Below, in pieces: positions 32,661 through 43,407 of a stretch of 64,000 nucleotides of DNA. Positions within the stretch are counted from its first letter, which is position 1. Every line of letters starts with the position of its first letter. Under the pieces are notes generated by a model, which saw nothing but the letters and a program-made list of their open reading frames with translations, made no database searches and was not told the origin of the DNA. The stretch comes from Diphasiastrum complanatum (taxonomy: Eukaryota; Streptophyta; Lycopodiopsida; Lycopodiales; Lycopodiaceae), in NCBI GenBank assembly GCA_029204225.1, contig CM055095.1, positions 64,680,158 to 64,744,157 on the forward strand, in the 5' to 3' direction. The translations under genes and the position numbers were made by a program.

Positions 32661-34117
32661 GTCGATGCCTTTATTTTGTGCACTTTGATCACTAATCTTG
32701 CTTTGTGTTTTGCTATACTTCCATCTGCATGGTACTTAGTCTTGTATACCCATTTGCAACCAATGGGTTTCTTGCCAACTGGTGGTTCTACTAAGTCCCA
32801 TGTGCTATGCTTAGCAATTGAATCCATCTCCTCTCCCATGGCCTTGACCCAAATGTCATCATCCTTCGCTTCACCATAAGTCGAAGGTTCTTTGCTTTGA
32901 ATAATGTTAGATAAGAGAGCATAATTTGCTTCATACCTTTCAGGTAGTATCTTCTCTCTTGTTGATCTTCGCAGCTCTCCCTGGTTAGATGATCCTGGAA
33001 AGTCATTTATGTCGCGGCTCTCCAACAATCTCTCAAACCACTTAGGGAGCTTTCTGTCAAGTGATCGACTTCCTGGTGAAAATGTATCCCACGGTACATC
33101 CTTCTCCTTGCGTTTGTCACCTACAACTTCAATCCTTCTTACACCAAAAGGTTTGTCCCTACCTCTCCAACCTGTTTCTTGAGCTTGAGTAGTAGTATCT
33201 TGAGATGTATCCTCATGTTCATCACTCGGAAGGTCAATGAATGGATCATCATCAGGTGGTATCCTCACTATACCATCTTTCCCACTGGATGTGTCTATCT
33301 TCTCAGCATCCTCGTCTTCATACATCTTGGATTGATCAAAGATAACATCACAACTTATATGGATTTTGTTTTCGACTGGATGAAAACATTTATAGCCCTT
33401 CACACGATCATCATATCCTAGGGATATGCACTTGATAGCTTTTACATCAAGTTTACATCTCTCTTCCTTAGGAATGTGTACAAAGGCCTTACATCCAAAG
33501 ATTCGCAAGTGGTTCACCTTTGGCTTCTTCTTCGTGAATGCTTCCTCAGGTGTTATCTTTGGTATGGCAATGGTAGGACTTCTATTTTGAAGATAGACTG
33601 TCGTGCTACATGCTTCTGACCAAAAATCTTTTGGTAGTTTCATCTCAGCTAGCATAGATCTGGCACTTTCCACAATCGTACGATTCTTGCGCTCAGCTAC
33701 ACCATTGAGAGCAGGAGTATGAGCTTGCGTAAATTGTCTTTTAATCCCGCATTGATCACAAAGATCATTGAAGTCATTACACTTGTACTCAACTCCACTA
33801 TCTGATCTTAGGACTTTGATCTTCCTACCTGTCTGATTTTCAACCAATGCTTTGAAGCTCTTGAAGTTATCAAATGCATCTAATTTCTTCTTCAAGAAGT
33901 AGATCCATGTCTTACGTGACATATCATCAATAAAGGTCATGAAATAGAAGGCTTTACCTAAGGACATAGTCCTCATAGGCCCGCATAAATCTGTGTGGAT
34001 TAAATCCAGGATGTTCTTTGCTTTTGCAACACCCCCTTTATTGAACTGCTCTTGATGCTGCTTCCCATATACACAAGATTCGCACATCGATTTCAAGTGA
34101 TCTTCTATGGTAGGCAA
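32600..34117 (-). pseudogene. Copia B integrase and start of RT
   Basis: A long open frame of 505 codons. It starts just after a nonsense codon (TGA where Copia A has GGA, at about 34116) that separates it from the protease frame. In order: the CESCVYGKQ zinc-ligand pair; IHTDLCGPM (first Asp); FMTFIDDMSRKTWIYFL; LRSDSGVEY (second Asp); NGVAERKNRTIVESARSML (the Glu); the linker; GELRRSTREKILPERYE; and the RT start CKWVYKTKYHADGSIAKHKAR. At about 32682 a 4-bp deletion relative to Copia A shifts the frame. The integrase catalytic triad is complete. Confidence 0.93.
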
Positions 34118-34885
34118 TCATGTTACCATCTCCAATTTTCTCATCAAACTGAGGCTTCCCAAGTTCAAGTGACCAAGCCTCTTATGCCACAACTCAGTTT
34201 GCGATGGAATGGACGATACAAGTCCATGTTGCCCCTTAATTGTAGCATTCAACCTGTACAGTTTTGTATTGGGCTCTCTCACTCCATCCGCAATAACTTT
34301 GAACTTTTGGTTCGCATCCTTCACAAAGCAACGATCATGGGCAAATTCTACTTTCAACTTTTGATTAGTAATGACTCCAACAGAAAGTAGATTTTTTTTC
34401 AAACCAGGTACGTAAAGTACCTCCATGATCATCCTGCTTTTGCCATCAAGTAGTTGGATTGAAATGGTGCCTATCCCCTTGATCATGCACACCTCACCAT
34501 TTGCTTGTGAAACAGATGTTCCATTATCCAACACCTTCAAACTACTAAACCAATTCTTGCTACCTGTCATGTGTGTTGTGGATCCTGAGTCAATATACCA
34601 TGCTTGATCATCTTGATTAGATGACAATGCAGATATGAAGATGCTAGAGTCTTCAATCACCCTCATCAACAAGGTTACCTGCTTGTTTTGGTTTCCCCTT
34701 GCCTTGTTCCACCAGGAATTTGCGACATTCACTCTTCCAATGGCCCTTTTTACCACAATGGAAGCACTTGCCTTTATTTTTAGTTTTACTGGAAGATCCC
34801 TCATCCTCCTGAGACTTGGCAAATTGCTGCTTAGACTTCTTGTTGCCCTTGCCCTTGCCCTTGCCTTGTTTTTGGCGTGTTGCAA
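34118..34885 (-). pseudogene. Copia B protease and GAG-pre-integrase
   Basis: A 255-codon frame. It includes AWYIDSGSTTHMTG (aspartic protease active site DSG), ISIQLLDGKSRMIMEVLYVP, KKNLLSVGVITNQ and ELWHKRLGHLNLGSLSLMRK (the HH of the integrase zinc finger). It is in the same frame as the integrase ORF and is separated from it only by the stop codon. Its first about 75 residues overlap the gag zinc-knuckle reading in another frame and are not real coding. Confidence 0.9.
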
Positions 34886-35493
34886 GTGCCTGATCGTCAG
34901 TATTTTGACGCCTAGCTTTCACATTTCTCGTCGTTGCTCTTCTTGCATCAAGATTCATGTGAGCTCGTCAAAGGTTGGCAATCTTTCTTATTCCACTCAC
35001 AAACATCTGATAGGGTTCTGTAATGCCCCACAATGCATTGTGCACCAGCTCCACATCACGTATGCGCTCACCAATAGAATGCAGTTCATCTCTCATTGTC
35101 TTGATTCTGGTCATGTACGTCTGAAATGTGCTCTCCTTGTTCCATGCGGGCACTATTCAGCTTTGACTTTAGAAAGATGATTCTTGACGGATTTGATGTC
35201 TCGAACTGCTCCTTTAGCACATCCCATGCCTGTCTGGGTGTAATAGCATCACAAATGTGGGTAATGATGTGATCCTTCACTGACAAGTTAATGAAGGTCA
35301 AAGCTTTCCTCATCTTTTTGTCGAACACTTTGATGTCTGCTTCATTTGGCGGCCTTCTCTCATCACCTGTGACGACTTCCCACACGTCTTTCTCCATCAA
35401 TATGTTTTTCATTTTGAATTTCCACACTGCATAGTTGAAAATCCCGTCCAATTTGCTACTTTCACTCAATATGGACTCTCCCATGTTTGCCAT
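34653..35493 (-). pseudogene. Copia B gag
   Basis: The ATG at 35493 begins MANMGESILSESSKLDG, followed by NYAVWKFKMKNILMEKDVWE and a UBN2-like body with AWDVLKEQFETSNPSRIIFLK. A frameshift at about 35150 moves the reading to 35153-34968, and another at about 34960 to 34958-34653. That last part has the basic KGKGKGNKKSKQQ stretch and a complete CFHCGKKGHWKSEC zinc knuckle. Gag would assemble the particle. The order gag, protease, integrase, RT, RNase H is that of Copia. Confidence 0.9.
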
Positions 35494-36798
35494 CGCAAAA
35501 CTGCTTGAAACTTCTGCCTTAGGCTAAGAACAGTATGCGGCGGCCAGCAGTGATGTTAGAAGTTGAAAATAATGACCTGCACTTTTTCCCTTACCAGGCC
35601 ACTCGCCGCTATTCCACCAATTTGAAAGCCAAATTGGCGTCGCCTTCCGAAATGCACTCAGTCGTCAACTCCCAACAACGTGCCCAGTGGAATGGTGAAA
35701 TCAATTCTGACGTATTCCGAATACTTTCTCCACTACAATCACTCTATTTTGTTGTACCGTACTTGCAGGTATAGTCCGGGTGCCCTTCGTTTGGAGGTTA
35801 TAGCCTTTCGTTTGGGTCAAAACGGGCAAAGGACCCAAAAATAGGGACTTTTCTAGTTTTTGAACTGTTTCTTCACCTTGAAGAAACTTCACTCTTCACT
35901 TGTGAAGGGACCCAACTCAACTTTCTGTATGAAATTTTTTAATGAAGTTGAAGGCCAGAATGCACTTCACTTCTTCAGGGCCCTGTTCAAAGCTCATCCA
36001 ATGGCTGAACCAAATCTTGTGGTCCAAATTTCTCTCCCATCACAAGTTCTGGACCGTCGATTCATTTGACACCTCATACAAAGGTCCAAACTGCATCTGG
36101 GCATTGAACCACGCTCCTACAGTCGCTATGGTCATTGAGACACTACAGTAACCATTGCGTTGGGCGCGCGAACAGCCCAAGACCTCCATGTCTGTGGCCG
36201 CGCCTCCTCACTCTCAAAAATGTCAGATCTAACTCGCCTGTGGATCGTTTTGAGCACAATCTGAGGCCTGGAGCAAGGTCGCCCTACTGATTCCAAGACT
36301 GTATGGGTGTTCAGTCAGGAAATTCCATGGAGAAACGGTGATTTTAGCTGAACTTGACAAAGTGGCTTTTTTTTTCACCTTTTTATCGCAAATCTGCTAG
36401 GTTAACTGTCTGGAGACAAATCTCTGACATAAACCTCAGAATCTCTCCATGGCTGGTTGACAATGTGATTAGTTACCTTCCTGTCCTTACGGCATCCAAA
36501 ATGGTGTGCAAACAGCAAAGAAATCACCAGTTATGTATAAGAAACCGTAACCCCAAGCCCGGTTTCAATTTTCAGCTGGCTTCAAAATTGTCAATTTTTC
36601 ACCAAATTTTTCCATGTCTGATGCTATGCACAGGCTAATAATCCCTCTGCTGAGCTTAGCAAGCCTCTGTAAATCAGAAACCGTGCACCAGTGCTTCTCT
36701 TTCCGTCTTCAACCCGCCGTAAACCCTGAACTCTCAGAAGACAGTTCTCCCGAAGCTCTCTTCAACGGCGATGCTGTACTGTGTACACTCCCTGTACG
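35494..36798 (-). mobile_element. Copia B leader region, possibly with an insertion
   Basis: About 1.3 kb lies between the PBS and gag, unusually long for a Copia leader. It contains no recognised protein. The phrases near 35870-36070 (CTTCACTTCTTC, TTCTGGACCGTC) are not obviously repeated elsewhere in the window. An inserted unknown fragment is possible. Confidence 0.5.
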
Positions 36799-36810
36799 GC
36801 TGATACCAAC
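36799..36810 (-). promoter_or_regulatory. Primer binding site of Copia B
   Basis: The minus strand reads GTTGGTATCAGC, a tRNA-Met type PBS (normal TGGTATCAGAGC) with a change in its second half, directly after the LTR end AATTCTAA. Confidence 0.75.
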
Positions 36811-37080
36811 TTAGAATTTGCTTTGAACAGGAACACAGATCATGCTACATAGTAACACAAACGGAAAATACTCTCCACAACAAGCTCTCATAGCAACTGT
36901 CTTTCTCAAAATGAAATTACACTGTACATATAGTTGTTCACTCAGGCAACCCATGCATGACCCAAGTTGCCGTTGGCGGGACGTGTGTCCCATCGACTTG
37001 CCTCGTGGCAAGGCCAACTGATCCTTATCCACTGATAGGACCCACAGTACAGTAACACAGTGATTCTACTTTAATTCTAA
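36811..37080 (-). mobile_element. Copia B 5' LTR, 270 bp, TTAGAAT ends
   Basis: The boundary is set by the PBS on one side and by the match to the PPT-adjacent ends of the other two copies on the other side. The ends are TTAGAATT and AATTCTAA, not TG and CA. It is followed by CTCTTC and then another LTR. Confidence 0.85.
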
Positions 37081-37086
37081 CTCTTC

Positions 37087-37367
37087 TGCCGTGGCATGTG
37101 TTTTGTAAGCCCATGAGTAGAAGCTTAAATAATAATAAAATAGCTTAAACTTAGATTTAGAACTTAGACTTAGGAAACTTAAGATTAGAAATATTTTGTC
37201 TTAAGTTTTCCTAAGTTAAGAAACTTTGAAGTTCTAAATCCAAAGTTCTAGAAAGGCTAGAAATAGATTAGTCCCATAAGTTAGTGGATACTTATGGAAG
37301 ACCCTCCTTGCCATAAAAGGAGAGGTATAAATGCCTTGTAAATAATACTTTGAGGTTATGCTAAATT

Positions 37368-37464
<97 letters not shown>

Positions 37465-38142
37465 TTGAGAAATGATTCTATTCCTTGTGTTCCCATTGGA
37501 AGCTGCATAGCTTGAGGGAAGGTGCTCAGGCCTCCTCTTGTCTCCTTTCATTGGTTTTTATTGTGGCATGTTTTTATTCGCTTTATGGCTAGTTTAGCCG
37601 CAATCTATCATTTCCATTCCCTTTGGATGTTAATCTAGGATTTAGTTTAATCACCTTGCTAGTTGGGTAAGCCTTAGTAAGGTTTTTTATTTTGTCATTT
37701 TAGATAGCTTCATTTCCATTCCGAACACTTAGAGTTGGGTAAGCCTTAGTGCTTCATCATTGTCCTTTATTTCTGCATTTCTGTTTGAAGCTTGGTAGAA
37801 ACTTAGAAAGTGGACGATCCTCTCTATACTATACCGCATCGTGAGTAGATCTAGCCATCTGGAGAGTGGGGGCCTTCTTGGAGGGCGCACTATTTTCCCT
37901 CCCAGTTGGGCCCTAGCCACCGGAAGCTTCCTTTTAGGGCTTCCTCTTGGCTATAAGTAGGAAAACTGTGTCATTTGTTATGCAGCTGATGATATTGATC
38001 TCTCTCTTTAGTCTCCTTAATCTCTCTCTTTCCTGCTTTCTAGGGTTAAGTTTTGCTTATGTGCTGCTTTCATAGCTTCAGTCTTGCTTATGTGATGCTT
38101 TCATAACTTAGCTCTAGATCAGCTGTGGCTCTATTCGTAACT
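37087..38142 (+). mobile_element. LTR in plus orientation with expanded CT repeat
   Basis: The first about 470 bp (37087-37555) match, in opposite orientation, the LTR at 17722-18274 (TGTGTTTTGTAAG, CTTCCATAAG..., GCTTGAGGGAAGGTGCTC). The last about 590 bp do not match that LTR. A TATA-like TATAAATG lies near 37327. It ends at a PBS at 38143. The left end lacks about 50 bp of the related LTR's start. Confidence 0.7.
37369..37462. repeat. (CT)n microsatellite inside an LTR
   Basis: About 47 CT units. The related LTR at 17722-18274 has only CTCTCT at the same point between otherwise matching flanks. Confidence 0.97.
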
Positions 38143-38154
38143 TGGTATCAGAGC
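38143..38154 (+). promoter_or_regulatory. Primer binding site TGGTATCAGAGC
   Basis: A perfect tRNA-Met type PBS after the LTR, followed by ACTTTCCTG. The internal region that should follow is lost within about 100 bp. Confidence 0.85.
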
Positions 38155-38899
38155 ACTTTCCTGTGCACTACTTTTTCAGATTTAGTGGAGGTTGTCCAGC
38201 GCCCTACTAACCCATCACTTTTGTCGATTTTTTCATCATCACCCCTTTCTATTTTTATGAGATTTCAATTCTCAAAAATCACATGTTGTCTTGAAATATT
38301 GTTTCATTTTTCACTATGATGGTTTTACGAAATTTGTAAAATAAAGCTTGTAGTGATCTATCAAATATATACATTTTTGGCACTTCATTGAATTTTGGCC
38401 TAAAAATAATGTAATAAAAAAATACCAAAAAAAGTATTTTTTTTTTCAAAGTCCCCCAAAAATTGTCATCGCATTTCATGTCTCTTTTCATGATTTTTAA
38501 TATTGTGGATTTCTTTATGCTAATCCCATCCAATTCAATAAGAGAAGTTTAAAGAACAAGATAGTTAGGGGGGTTAGAAAAAAAAAAAATTACAGTCTAT
38601 GTCATTACATTTTATTATAGTTAATGCTGGTGTAAAACCAAACTTTCACAATAGTTTTTATCAATTTTTCTTCTTTTTATTTTGGCAAATTATAACTTTT
38701 GTCATGATGTGTTGGTTTTTTCTATGAGTATTGGAGCTCCAATGCTTTGTCAATAAATGTAAATAAAGCTCAAGTAGCTCAACCTCTATATGCATGGATC
38801 AATTTAATCATTCATACACAAACTTTTTAATGAGCTACTGTGACAATATATTAAAAATTTTCCAGCCTTTAATAGAAAAGTTCACGACTATTTTATTTG
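38155..38899. other. AT-rich spacer, no gene seen
   Basis: Short retroelement leader remnant, then AT-rich sequence with poly-A and poly-T runs. No conserved coding. Confidence 0.5.
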
Positions 38900-39290
38900 G
38901 AATTGATTATATCAAAATGTGCGTTTGGATGAAATAGATATTTTTCCTCGTTGTCTTTGTATCAAAGGCAAAACACTAGACGAGGATGTTTCTCACTTGT
39001 TTTTTTCATTGTTATATCCCTCTGTGGAGAACAGTGACTGACCTTTTCATTACTTGCTTTCATGCAAGATTTAAAAGGTTCAGCCACGTTGCTCTTCTAC
39101 TTAACGATATCATATTTGAGGATGTTGACATCAATGCTTTTTGGTAGTGTATTAGAGTTGTTACTCTTTGGAATATTTGGTTAGACAGAATTAGCAGGAA
39201 ATTTGGGAATGGTGATCACATCCTCTGCCTCCTACTTCTCTTTAAAGAGACAAAGAAACTTTTTCTTTTTTTAAACCTAGTTTTTATCTG
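38900..39290 (+). pseudogene. LINE 3' end remnant (zf-RVT region)
   Basis: The plus-strand reading gives IFPRCLCIKGKTLDEDVSHLF, resembling the C..C....D.DHLF zinc-binding region at the end of plant L1 ORF2. It is followed by VVTLWNIWLDRISRKFGNG, like the WxIWxxRNxRxF tail. Stops and frameshifts occur. It is probably a dead LINE fragment. Confidence 0.55.
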
Positions 39291-39735
39291 TACTTTGTAT
39301 AAAGTCATTAATCTACGGTTAACTTTTCGAGGAAAAAAACAAGTATTAAAGGCTAGTAACAGTTGAAACTTGACATAATACATGCCTTTTTTTATTTAGA
39401 GCTGTTTGTGACTATTTTTGTACTGTCTACTTGGATCATAAGTCTAGATTTATGTTGGGGGCTTCACATTTGATAGTTGGATGACTTAGACATAGAACCG
39501 AGAACAGATAAAAGATATATTGCTTTTATGTGTGGATGTCATATATTTCTCTTTGCACCTTAAAAAGTGAAGTGTTTTATTGCTTTTCTTCAATGAACCT
39601 TAATAACTTTTCTACAATTCAACATTTCAAATTTATGTTGAATCACTTAACATTTTATTTTTTATTGCTTATGAAAAATTTATTAATTATTTGTTGTAGG
39701 TCATAAACAAAAAGTCTCACATATTGGACCAAGAT
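39291..39735. other. AT-rich spacer, no gene seen
   Basis: No coding or repeat structure recognised. Confidence 0.5.
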
Positions 39736-40010
39736 GGATCATACATACTGATCGTAGATACTTTGAAGACTATATCTTGAATACTTTAAAGATTGGTCTT
39801 GAATAATTTGAAGAGCGATCATAAATAGTGTGTTCAAGCTAATTATGAACACTCTAAATATTGATCAAAAGCACCTTGAATATTGATCCTGAACATTGTG
39901 TATATTATGAATATTGATTGTGAACAACTTGAATACCAAATGTAAATTGTCATAAAACAAGGATGAATATTTTGAATTTTGATCATGAATACTCTAACCA
40001 TTCATTTGTG
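39736..40010. repeat. Degenerate TTGAATATTGATC repeat
   Basis: The phrases CTTGAATA, ATTGATC and TGAACA alternate about every 22-30 bp over about 270 bp (near 39776, 39797, 39880, 39893, 39914, 39930, 39976). It looks like a decayed minisatellite. Confidence 0.5.
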
Positions 40011-41785
40011 AAATTCAATTTTGAAATTGTGACTTGTTTAAATCGTAGAACATCCTTACTTTTGTGAATATTTATGTAGAGTTTTTGACTATTGGGTTGT
40101 AGAAATCTCTCGAAGCTTGTCAATGTCAAATTGGTACTATGTTTCAAAGTGTGACATGATTGCCGCTCATATTTTTTTCCTCCTAACATGGTGCAATTTA
40201 TGAATAGAAACCTTCTCCACACGATTTGAGATCCATTTCATGTTCATATCCCATCACAATACAGCCATGAACATTGATCCTAATGTAGTGAATGCTAATT
40301 CTCAAATTCTGAATATCATTCTAATAGGAAAATTTGCACACCAAGTTTTAAAAATATTACATATTCAATTATAGATTGATTTGAATCTTATTCTTTTTTA
40401 AAATGTGAAATGCAATGATCATGTTGAAGATTTGAATTGCAAAGTTGTGATGTCTAAATTTTAATGAAAATAGGATGTTGATATTGCAATTGCCAAAAAT
40501 ATCACATTTACACTATGATACTATATCTGCTAACGTACGTAGAAGTTCATATTCATGAAAATCAAAAAATTGGTGAATATGTTAGTAAATATTTACGTAT
40601 CCTAGAATATAGAAAATGACCATTGTGGAATATGCTCTTGTTTCTAATTTGGTTGAGAGTGTAGAATGGACATGTCGATGTATGACCACATTTGATCTGA
40701 GTGGATGTTAAACCACCAACTGAGTATAAGAGCTTTTACTTCACCAAGCAATAATGTTTGTTTTTTGTGAACATCATTATACAATTTGTACAATTCACAT
40801 GGAGGAACAAGGAGCATCAACTATTTTGTCCTCAACAATAGCACATGGCTCCCAGCAGATGTCAACTTTGGGCTTGAGCATTGAGAGCAAGGGTGGGTGG
40901 GGCAGGAATATTCACTCACCTATTATCTATAGCTTGGCTTACAAAACATTAAGTGGCCCTTGACAAGAATGTAATAAGTGACTTAGCTTAATAATAATTC
41001 GATTAATTAATATTGGATTAGCATGTTAATTTGAGTTTGTAGATTATCGTAACGAAGTGATAACTTGAACTGACTTTCCCTCCAAAACTATAACTAACGG
41101 CCATGGCCCAGTTCCAGTTGTTTGACGTTCCAGACTGCGCCCATCATTTTCTGTGCCATTTACGCTTCAGATTTGCCGAGGAGCAGCCGTCAAGCTTTCA
41201 CAGAGCAAAAATGGGGATTTTTGAGGACTGTTTAAAAGACGAATTAATGCTGTCTCTCCGCCATGGCTCCCACCCTTGGAATTCATCAGGACCATTCCGA
41301 TCTTGCCACGTTACGTTGGATGGGGCCATGTGGCAAGGATCCAAGTGGGATGGCTTCAAATATAACGTGCCATTAAGCATATCGGGGTTCCCGAGATGCA
41401 TGTGTGAGCGGCTGGTCCAGGCAGGCGGCCCACCGGGAGAGCCAGCTTCCGGTGGCAGTTAGGTGTATTATTAAATCGACGGCGTCGGCGGAAACGGCGC
41501 TGGCCGGCATTGGCCCGCCGGTCAGGCGGTCTGCCGTGACTGACGCCTTCCAGTGCGGTTGGTCCGAACTCGGAACGCCGTCAACTAACGATTAACGGAC
41601 TGAAAGGTCACGACGTCTCGACTCTCCACGATCGCAGCGGTTGCAACTTGTTAAAAGTGATAAAATTAAAAATTAAGAAAAAGAATAATAAAATAATTTA
41701 ATTTTCGGTGCCAGAGAGGAGGGAGAGGGAGAGGGGCAGAAGAGAGTGGAGAGAGAGAAGAGAGCTCCGGAGGTTGGCGAAGGAG
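40011..41785. other. Intergenic region and expansin upstream sequence
   Basis: AT-rich until about 41100, then GC-rich with many CpG from about 41240 to 41640 (GCCGGCATTGGCCCGCCGG and similar). A 119-codon ORF at 41103-41462 has no recognised motif. Purine-rich GAGAGGGAGAGG sequence precedes the TATA box. The GC-rich part is likely the promoter-proximal region of the expansin. Confidence 0.5.
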
Positions 41786-41789
41786 CTGC

Positions 41790-41797
41790 TATATATC
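41790..41797 (+). promoter_or_regulatory. EXPA: TATA box of the expansin gene
   Basis: TATATATC at 41790-41797 lies about 155 bp before the 5'-UTR intron donor. A transcription start near 41820-41830 would be normal spacing. This is position-based inference. Confidence 0.5.
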
Positions 41798-41950
41798 TCT
41801 TTCTCCGAGTAGCCTCCTCGCATCTTGTGTTGCATCCGCTTGTCCACTCTATAACTTCCAATTTCTTTCTCCTCTTCACGCCATCACGGGCCAGTCTTAG
41901 ACCTGTTTGGCGCTGAGTGCAGCAGCTACCCAGCTCCCTTGTTTTCGCAT

Positions 41951-42322
41951 GTAAGTGCTCTTTGAGCTTAATTCTTTATTCTTGCTCAGAATCTGCTTTA
42001 TGTTTCGTCTAGATCATAAGCTACAATTCTTCAGAAATGGAAATCTGTACTCTTTTGTAAGTGTAGTCTTTGAATGATCGCAGCTTTGGTTATAATATTG
42101 TGCAATGCGGTTTGAAAGCTTGCTAGTTTTGGAAGTAAAGATCTTGAGGTCGGTTAATTGGGCAGTGATTTTGCTTTGAGGTGTGGAGCTTATACTCCCA
42201 CCCTGATGCTCAAAACTGATCAGAATGTGAACTTGAGCCAGCAGGAGTCTGGGATCAAATGTTTTCGGCCTAATAGTTTAGAATTTTGAGTTTGTTATGT
42301 GATCGTTGACTGTTTTTTGCAG
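41951..42322 (+). other. EXPA: Intron in the expansin 5' UTR
   Basis: The donor CAT/GTAAGTG at 41951 and the acceptor TTTTTTGCAG ending at 42322 bracket 372 bp of T-rich DNA. The exon resumes only 4 bases before the start codon. Confidence 0.65.
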
Positions 42323-42326
42323 GGAC

Positions 42327-43407
42327 ATGGCAAACCTAGTAGCTGGGCCAGCTGCATTGGTGCTTCTTGTCTTGATTTTGCAAGTCGAAGCTCAAGGATA
42401 TGGATCGGGGGGAGGATCACCAGGCTGGACTGATGCACATGCCACTTTCTATGGTGGAGGAGACGCATCTGGAACAATGGGTACGTTTTGTCCTGAGTTC
42501 ACCATGAGGGTCCTCTTATTCAGCTCATTTTGTTCTGTATAAATACTCTAGGCCTTGCAGGCTGAGTCCTTCGCCTCAATTAGAAAGACGTGATTCTGTA
42601 GGTGGCGCTTGCGGATATGGAGATCTTTACAGCACAGGATACGGGACTAGCACGGCAGCTCTTAGCACCGCACTCTTTAACGGCGGTCTCTCTTGTGGAG
42701 CTTGCTTCGAGGTCAAATGCAACGCAGATCCTCAATGGTGCCTTCCAGGAACACCATCCGTCGTTCTAACAGCAACCAATTTCTGCCCTCCAAACAATGC
42801 GCTCTCTGACAACAATGGTGGCTGGTGCAATCCTCCTCTTCAGCACTTCGACATGGCCCAGCCTGCATTTCAGCAAATAGCAACATACAGTGGTGGCATT
42901 GTTCCGGTTCTGTTTAGGAGGTTAGTTTTCTGATCTAGTCGGGTACAAAATGAATGCCCATCCTGTGCAAGCATCAGCATAGCTTTTGCAGACCTTGACC
43001 TTGATGATTGGGAGGGGCACCGTTCACTAGCTTCAGTGTTCTGATCTTTTGAAGCCTGTTATCTTTATAATCTGAAGCGTAGTTGATGTGTCTTTTGGAA
43101 CAGGGTGCCTTGCGTAAGGCAAGGAGGAATCCGATTCACGATCGATGGCCATTCTTACTTCAACCTCGTCCTCATCACAAACGTTGGAGGAGCTGGAGAT
43201 GTACATGCGGTGTCGATCAAGGGCTCCAACACTGGCTGGCAGCCCATGTCTAGGAACTGGGGTCAAAACTGGCAAAGCAATGATCTTTTGGACGGCCAAT
43301 CCCTCTCCTTCATGATCACCACCAGCGATGGAAACACTGTGACTTCCTACGACGCAGCCCCACCAAACTGGCAGTTTGGCCAAACCTATAGCGGAGAACA
43401 ATTCTGA
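42327..43407 (+). CDS. EXPA: Alpha-expansin, three coding exons
   Basis: Exons are 42327-42480, 42602-42920 and 43104-43407, joined with GT-AG introns in phases 1 and 2, giving 258 residues. Alpha-expansins are secreted cell-wall proteins that loosen wall polysaccharide contacts at acid pH without hydrolysis. Residues 1-22 form a signal peptide (hydrophobic LVLLVLIL, cleavage expected after VEA). Residues about 40-160 are the six-stranded double-psi beta-barrel, with GGACGYG (52-58), eight cysteines (55, 83, 86, 91, 98, 113, 127, 161) and the HFD motif (133-135). Residues about 165-258 are the CBM63 domain, with surface tryptophans in [13 protein letters not shown] (203, 210, 214). Both intron positions agree with those common in EXPA genes. 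The start is the first ATG after the UTR intron. No defect was seen. The EXPA subclade cannot be assigned by eye. Confidence 0.97.

Noticed and set aside
41103-41462. 119-codon ATG ORF upstream of the expansin
   Set aside because: No recognisable domain, sits in GC-rich promoter-like DNA where long ORFs arise easily, and has no TATA box or splice context of its own that I could support.
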